Assembly (NCBI RefSeq): GCF_019703835.1
Contig: NZ_AP023054.1
Location: forward strand, 1 to 64,000
Direction: 5' to 3'
Length of the DNA stretch: 64,000 bases
DNA from: Thaumasiovibrio subtropicus
GTDB lineage: Bacteria; Pseudomonadota; Gammaproteobacteria; Enterobacterales; Vibrionaceae
Below are positions 60,028 to 64,000 of this stretch, piece by piece (position 1 is the stretch's first letter; every line of letters begins with the position of its first letter). Position numbers and translations under genes: made by a program. The notes under the pieces were generated by a model. That model saw only the letters and a program-made list of their open reading frames with translations. It did not search any database and had not been told where the DNA came from.

Positions 60028-60131
60028 TGCTTCTTGTTCTTGCCGCTGCGTGATCACTGTCTATTTACGGTGAGAGCGCCGCCGCAAATATCTACTCAGC
60101 CGAGCCCCATAGTGGTCTCGGCTTTTTTTTG
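60028..60131 (+). ncRNA. candidate sRNA downstream of spf
   Basis: A possible promoter, TTTAAA (59994-59999), a 16-bp gap and TATACT (60016-60021), precedes about 100 nt without an open frame that ends in a strong terminator: AGCCGAG (60098-60104), CTCGGCT (60117-60123) and T8. Order and orientation suggest a separate small transcript. No family was recognised. Confidence 0.45.
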
Positions 60132-60231
60132 TTTTTAAGGTACTAGAATGTAATTTTATTCCAGAATTTGTCCGTTTTTCTGTATCTGGTGATCATAAGC
60201 GCTGCGTAATCATGCAGTGAAGAAGGTTTTC

Positions 60232-60456
60232 GTTGATCTAAGGTGTGTGGTGTTTTCAGTACGCAGTCAGAAACAGAGATAGGAAGAGGGAAAGTAAGGA
60301 GAAAAATCAGAGGAAGTAGAGCAAGCTAACATCTCGCAACATTCACAGCACAAAAAACTTGCTTCCAGCAGGTAAATAAATGATCATTTAATAACAATTA
60401 CAATAAGAAACCTCCTAATTTCTCTCCCGTTGCCCCACCCTAAGGTGGGGTTTTTT
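60232..60456 (+). ncRNA. candidate transcript with GGA cluster and terminator
   Basis: A plus-strand terminator CCCCACC (60433-60439), GGTGGGG (60444-60450) and T6 faces engB without an open reading frame upstream. Four GGA-type motifs (AGGA at 60281, GGGA near 60288, AGGA at 60297 and 60311) lie within 35 nt, the kind of motif CsrA binds. No promoter was found; a CsrB/C-like RNA is only a suggestion. Confidence 0.3.
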
Positions 60457-60483
60457 GTTTCTATGTTACGGTGAGTACGATTA

Positions 60484-61161
60484 TTAGCTCGCTTCAGAGC
60501 CGCTATCTACGTCAGATTGCTCATCTTCATCGACAAATTCTACGTGTTCAAAAAACCACGCATTCAGTTTGCGATGCACGGCATCAACACCGACACCTTT
60601 CAATGAGGAAAAGGCTTCTACTTGTATGTCGCCTTCGATATCAGCCAGTGCTTTGCGCACTTTCAATACGGTTGATTTGCGCGCGCCCTGCTTGAGTTTG
60701 TCGGCTTTCGTTAGCAGGACTAAAACCGGTAAACCGCTGTCGACAGCCCAGTCGATCATTTGTTGGTCAAGATCTTTAAGCGGATGGCGGATATCCATCA
60801 ATACCACTAAGCCGATCAGGGTTTCTCGCTTCTGAAGGTATTCCCCTAACGATTTCTGCCACTTCTTCTTCATTTCTAAAGGAACTTGGGCATAGCCATA
60901 ACCGGGAAGGTCGATCAGATTGCAGCCTTCTTCAACTTCAAACATGTTGATGAGCTGTGTTCGGCCAGGCGTTTTACTCGTACGCGCTAAACTTTTCTGG
61001 TCCGTTAGGCGATTGAGGGCGCTCGATTTACCTGCGTTGGAGCGGCCAGCAAACGCAATCTCAACCCCTGAATCGACCGGAAGGTGACGGATATCCGGCG
61101 CACTAATAATAAATTTTGTCTTTCTGTAGTTGAGAGTTTGATTCACTGTTAACTCCGTCAT
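60484..61161 (-). CDS. engB: EngB (YihA), ribosome-biogenesis GTPase
   Basis: A 225-residue TRAFAC GTPase, essential for large-subunit assembly in many bacteria. G1 GRSNAGKS (39-46), G3 DLPG (84-87), G4 TKAD (151-154), and the G2 region TSKTPGRTQ. An acidic C-terminal tail ends the protein. It is divergent from cytochrome c4 across 141 bp. Confidence 0.96.
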   Translation of the reverse strand: MTELTVNQTLNYRKTKFIISAPDIRHLPVDSGVEIAFAGRSNAGKSSALNRLTDQKSLARTSKTPGRTQLINMFEVEEGCNLIDLPGYGYAQVPLEMKKKWQKSLGEYLQKRETLIGLVVLMDIRHPLKDLDQQMIDWAVDSGLPVLVLLTKADKLKQGARKSTVLKVRKALADIEGDIQVEAFSSLKGVGVDAVHRKLNAWFFEHVEFVDEDEQSDVDSGSEAS

Positions 61162-61302
61162 GTCTTTGTGTAGTCGTTTGATTACTTTTATGTAAAAGGG
61201 TGTAAACTGTACAAGTGCTCAGCAATTGGTCAGCCATTATACCATGATGCAGGGCGATGGATGTGGTACTGGAAGCATTGATATAATTATAAATGGAATG
61301 TC

Positions 61303-61926
61303 ATGAAGAAATTAGCGCTGATATTGGCTCTTGCTGCATCGCACTCGGTGCTGGCTGCAGGAGACATAGAGTCAGGCAAAGCTTTAGCAACCTCGAAAAC
61401 GTGCGTTGCCTGTCACGGTAGTGATGGTGTAAGCCTGATTCCTGAAAATCCGAACCTTGCTGGTCAACATGAGAACTATTTGGCTAAGCAGTTACATGAA
61501 TTCAAACTCGGCATGAGCAGTGGTGGCAAGGAAGGGCGAGTAAATGCGGTGATGGGGGGAATGTCGATTGGTTTGAGCGATCAAGACATTGCTGATCTCG
61601 CGGCTTTTTATGCAAGCCTAACGCCACCAGACGGCACGACGCCAGAATCTTCAGTCGAGGTAGGACACCAACTCTATTACGCTGGTGATCCAGAGCGAGG
61701 CCTTGCTGCGTGTACTGCGTGTCACGGCCCTCGGGGTAATGGTACCGCATCGTCCGGTTTTCCACGTATTTCAGGGCAGCATGCGGATTATATCAAAGCG
61801 CAGCTCATGCAATTCCGAGCGGGTGAGCGCGCCAATGACATGAATGAAATGATGCGTTCAGTCGCGATAAAATTAACCGATGAAGAGATAGAAGCACTGG
61901 CAGGCTATCTTGGTGGTTTGCACTGA
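61303..61926 (+). CDS. dihaem cytochrome c4
   Basis: A 207-residue periplasmic protein with a signal peptide ending at about residue 18-19 (SHSVLAA), and two haem-binding sites, CVACH (34-38) and CTACH (137-141), in two similar domains. Axial methionines are likely in MGGMSIG and NEMMRSV. It shuttles electrons to terminal oxidases. It resembles the cytochrome c4 beside engB in vibrios, as recalled. Confidence 0.94.
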   Translation: MKKLALILALAASHSVLAAGDIESGKALATSKTCVACHGSDGVSLIPENPNLAGQHENYLAKQLHEFKLGMSSGGKEGRVNAVMGGMSIGLSDQDIADLAAFYASLTPPDGTTPESSVEVGHQLYYAGDPERGLAACTACHGPRGNGTASSGFPRISGQHADYIKAQLMQFRAGERANDMNEMMRSVAIKLTDEEIEALAGYLGGLH

Positions 61927-61957
61927 TGTAACGGCGACAAGAAATCTGAACAAAAAG

Positions 61958-61990
61958 AAAGCGGGGCTGGTGGACAGCGCCGCTTTTTTA
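61958..61990 (+). terminator. terminator after cytochrome c4
   Basis: Stem AAAGCGG-G-GCTG with CAGC-G-CCGCTTT, then T-run. Confidence 0.85.
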
Positions 61991-62041
61991 TTCGCGGTGG
62001 ATCTGGTACATTCCCGCCACTGCACCAAATGAGGTATTGAG

Positions 62042-62683
62042 ATGCACACCTGTCCTCTCTGTGAGGCGGCTGACGTCGCACACTATCATCAAGATGCTCG
62101 CCGTGATTATTTTCAGTGTCAGCAATGTTCATTGATTTTTGCTGATCCAGATAAACGGCTGGATCCTGCGATGGAAAAAGAGGTCTATGATCAACACGAA
62201 AACAACAGTGAAGATCTCGGTTATCGACGCTTTTTATCCCGAGTGGCCACTCCGCTTTTGGATAAACTGCCAGCAGAGTCATTAAAGGGGCTCGATTTTG
62301 GTAGTGGGCCCGGACCCACTTTGTCGGTAATGATGTCAGAAGCAGGGCATCAGGTTGCGATATACGACCCGTACTTTGCGCCAGATCGCTCGGTGCTGGC
62401 ACAAACGTATGACTTTATTACTTGTACTGAGGCGATTGAGCATTTCTATACGCCTTATCAAGAGTGGCAACAACTGCTTGGTATGTTAAAGCCCGGTGGC
62501 TGGCTTGGTATTATGACGAAGCTCGCACTGGATTATGATGCCTTTGCACGTTGGCACTATAAGAATGACCCGACCCACGTCAGCTTCTTTAGCCAAGCGA
62601 CGTTCAGTTATCTGGCTGAGCGAGATGGTTTAGACGTTGAGTTTGTTGGAAATGATGTAATTTTGCTGAGGAAACCCCAGTAA
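62042..62683 (+). CDS. class I SAM-dependent methyltransferase
   Basis: 213 residues. An N-terminal zinc-ribbon-like motif pairs CPLC (4-7) with CQQC (26-29). The SAM motif is GLDFGSGPGPTLSVMM; EAIEHFYTP follows. Substrate is unknown. The stop overlaps the yihI start (TAATG), so the two are coupled and perhaps act together in ribosome maturation. Confidence 0.88.
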   Translation: MHTCPLCEAADVAHYHQDARRDYFQCQQCSLIFADPDKRLDPAMEKEVYDQHENNSEDLGYRRFLSRVATPLLDKLPAESLKGLDFGSGPGPTLSVMMSEAGHQVAIYDPYFAPDRSVLAQTYDFITCTEAIEHFYTPYQEWQQLLGMLKPGGWLGIMTKLALDYDAFARWHYKNDPTHVSFFSQATFSYLAERDGLDVEFVGNDVILLRKPQ

Positions 62684-63240
62684 TGTCACGTAAGAAAAAG
62701 ACACGCAAGCTTGGCGCAGAAGGCCCAGCTCAATTTGTAGAAAAATCTGTTTCTCAGAAAGACCAAGATGGTCTAGTGCGTAAGAAAGCGCGTAAACGTA
62801 AAGGGCTGAAAGCAGGTAGCCGTCACTCAGCGGAAGAAGTGACCCAACTGAAGGCACAAGGCCAAAAGCGTGACCCACGTTTAGGCAGCAAGAAGCCGAT
62901 CCCTTTGGTGATTGAAGACAAGCCGCATCCAAAATCAAACGAAGCGAAGCGCCAACGTAAGCTAAGTGCAGAGCAAGAGTTGATGCAGTTAGAGAATGAT
63001 GCACAACTGAATGCATTGCTTGATCGCATTGAGGAAGGTGAAAACTTAGGGGCTGGCCTACAGAAATCTGTGGATGAAAAACTGGATCGCATCGAGCAAC
63101 TCATGGCGCAACTGGGCCTGCTTGAGGACGCGCCGGAAGAGGAAAGCGAAGACGAGTTTTTCCCATCAGCACCGTTGACTGATGAAGAACGATTCGAGCA
63201 GTTTAATCAACTTGATGTGGATGACTTCGACAAGGAGTAA
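62683..63240 (+). CDS. yihI: YihI, Der GTPase-activating protein
   Basis: A 185-residue protein with a highly basic N-terminus (SRKKKTRKL, KKARKRKGLKAGSR) and an acidic C-terminus (EEESEDEFF). E. coli YihI stimulates GTP hydrolysis by Der (EngA) in 50S assembly. It overlaps the methyltransferase by 1 bp. Confidence 0.92.
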   Translation: MSRKKKTRKLGAEGPAQFVEKSVSQKDQDGLVRKKARKRKGLKAGSRHSAEEVTQLKAQGQKRDPRLGSKKPIPLVIEDKPHPKSNEAKRQRKLSAEQELMQLENDAQLNALLDRIEEGENLGAGLQKSVDEKLDRIEQLMAQLGLLEDAPEEESEDEFFPSAPLTDEERFEQFNQLDVDDFDKE

Positions 63241-63245
63241 ACGCA

Positions 63246-63731
63246 ATGCCGACATGGTTATGGATTACAGGTTGCATCGTTGTCGCTGTGCTCGCGGGAT
63301 ACGCGGGCATGCTGCTGGCGAAGTTGCACCAGCAAACAAAGCGCCAAGCCGCAATGGAAGAGAAAGCCATTGGGCAGCGTAATTTTAAGCTGTTTGACAG
63401 TATCTTCATTATTGCCCATGCCGGTCGAGAAGCGCAGTGCGATTTGTCGGAAGCTTCCATTCGTTTAGGCGTCCTGTTTGATTTGGTCCAAGGCGATTTA
63501 CGTATCGATTTTGCTGAGGCTTATCCGAACTTGAACACCTTGTATGAGGGTGTGCGTGACATGCCCCGTGGCGATGCGCGTAAAGCGCAGCCGAAGAAAG
63601 AACGGATGCGAAATGATGTGACTCGGATGAAGTTAGAAGCGGAGTTACAAGACAGCATTCACGAAGAGTTGAATGTGATTCTCGCTCGACGTGAAGAGAC
63701 GATGGCGCAGTTGGCACCGTTTGCCGCGTAA
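63246..63731 (+). CDS. DUF2489 membrane-anchored protein
   Basis: A 161-residue protein with an N-terminal membrane helix (WLWITGCIVVAVLAGYAGMLL) and a cytoplasmic helical domain. It resembles the DUF2489 family often found between yihI and hemN in vibrios, from memory. Function is unknown. It lies 5 bp after yihI. Confidence 0.82.
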   Translation: MPTWLWITGCIVVAVLAGYAGMLLAKLHQQTKRQAAMEEKAIGQRNFKLFDSIFIIAHAGREAQCDLSEASIRLGVLFDLVQGDLRIDFAEAYPNLNTLYEGVRDMPRGDARKAQPKKERMRNDVTRMKLEAELQDSIHEELNVILARREETMAQLAPFAA

Positions 63732-63800
63732 TCATTGCACGTCGCCAATCTACAAATTCGCGATATTTGGTCACAGTCGGTTACACAGGGCGTGATCCTA

Positions 63801-63846
63801 AAGGTCTACAGAGTGTGAGGTTTATGGCACACTGTAGGCCTTTTTT
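63801..63846 (+). terminator. terminator before hemN
   Basis: GGTCTACAGAGTGTG with CACACTGTAGGCC, T6. The hairpin ends just 20 bp before the hemN start, so hemN must have its own promoter upstream of or inside this region, or depend on read-through. Confidence 0.8.
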
Positions 63847-63865
63847 CGTAACTGAACGCGCGTGT

Positions 63866-64000
63866 ATGGATATCGCAAACATTGAATGGGATCAGGCTCT
63901 GATTGAGAAGTACAACTACTCTGGTCCACGTTATACCTCTTACCCAACCGCTCTAGAGTTCTCTACCGACTTTATGGCGGAGCAGTTTGATACAGAGTGC
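63866..64000 (+). CDS. hemN: HemN, coproporphyrinogen III dehydrogenase (5' part)
   Basis: The first 45 codons read MDIANIEWDQALIEKYNYSG followed by PRYTSYPTALEF, the N-terminus of HemN, a radical SAM enzyme for oxygen-independent haem synthesis. The gene is cut by the window edge. The order yihI-hemN is that of E. coli. Confidence 0.93.
   Translation, partial: MDIANIEWDQALIEKYNYSGPRYTSYPTALEFSTDFMAEQFDTEC

Overview
The window is the origin-proximal part of the larger chromosome of a Vibrionaceae-like gammaproteobacterium. The gene order oriC-mioC-mnmE-yidC-yidD-rnpA-rpmH, then an amino-acid ABC transporter, dnaA-dnaN-recF-gyrB, a small heat-shock gene, avtA and glyS-glyQ is, from memory, the order at the start of Vibrio cholerae chromosome 1. 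The rRNA sequence and a Vibrio-type RyhB agree. The genus cannot be fixed by reading alone; Salinivibrio, Grimontia, Photobacterium and Vibrio are all possible.

Layout. 1-420: oriC, with AT-rich 13-mers, R1-R4-like DnaA boxes and 16 GATC sites. 422-4950: mioC, mnmE and the rpmH-rnpA-yidD-yidC cluster, all leftward. 5030-7319: polar amino-acid ABC transporter. 7497-13660: dnaA regulatory region and dnaA-dnaN-recF-gyrB. 13731-14317: heat-shock promoter, ROSE-like RNA thermometer and ibpA. 14365-18095: a gene-poor stretch around avtA with four parS sites and two simple-sequence repeat arrays, probably the ParB-bound centromere. 18136-21120: glyS-glyQ. 21420-25878: an OmpA-like lipoprotein, a manganese riboswitch with mneA, tusA, small membrane proteins, a LysR regulator and acuI. 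26093-29494: fadBA under a FadR-like operator. 29771-32404: yigZ-trkH-hemG. 32464-38506: an rRNA operon with four spacer tRNAs (Glu, Lys, Val, Ala) and distal tRNA-Asp and tRNA-Trp.

Beyond the rRNA operon, the tRNA-Trp tail and its terminators are tandemly duplicated, and an IS630-family element sits in the second copy. 40354-43003 is an unusual three-gene operon: an AAA+ ATPase with meiotic-clade features, a four-helix membrane protein and a membrane-anchored TPR protein. It is the best candidate here for an undescribed system. 43187-48805 is the TPP-riboswitch thiCEFSGH operon. 48858-53926 holds an RhtB exporter, an AraC regulator, rarD, recQ and a small protein. A MITE-like element (54006-54268), a preQ1-I riboswitch with yhhQ, a GNAT gene, Fur-box-controlled ryhB and elbB follow.

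56538-64000 carries a second GATC/DnaA-box cluster in front of polA, then spf (Spot 42), two further possible sRNAs, engB, cytochrome c4, a methyltransferase, yihI, a DUF2489 protein and the start of hemN.

Most genes are core functions for replication initiation, translation and cofactor supply. Accessory material is limited to the IS630, the MITE copies, the repeat arrays and the AAA-TPR operon. No CRISPR array, prophage or integron was seen.
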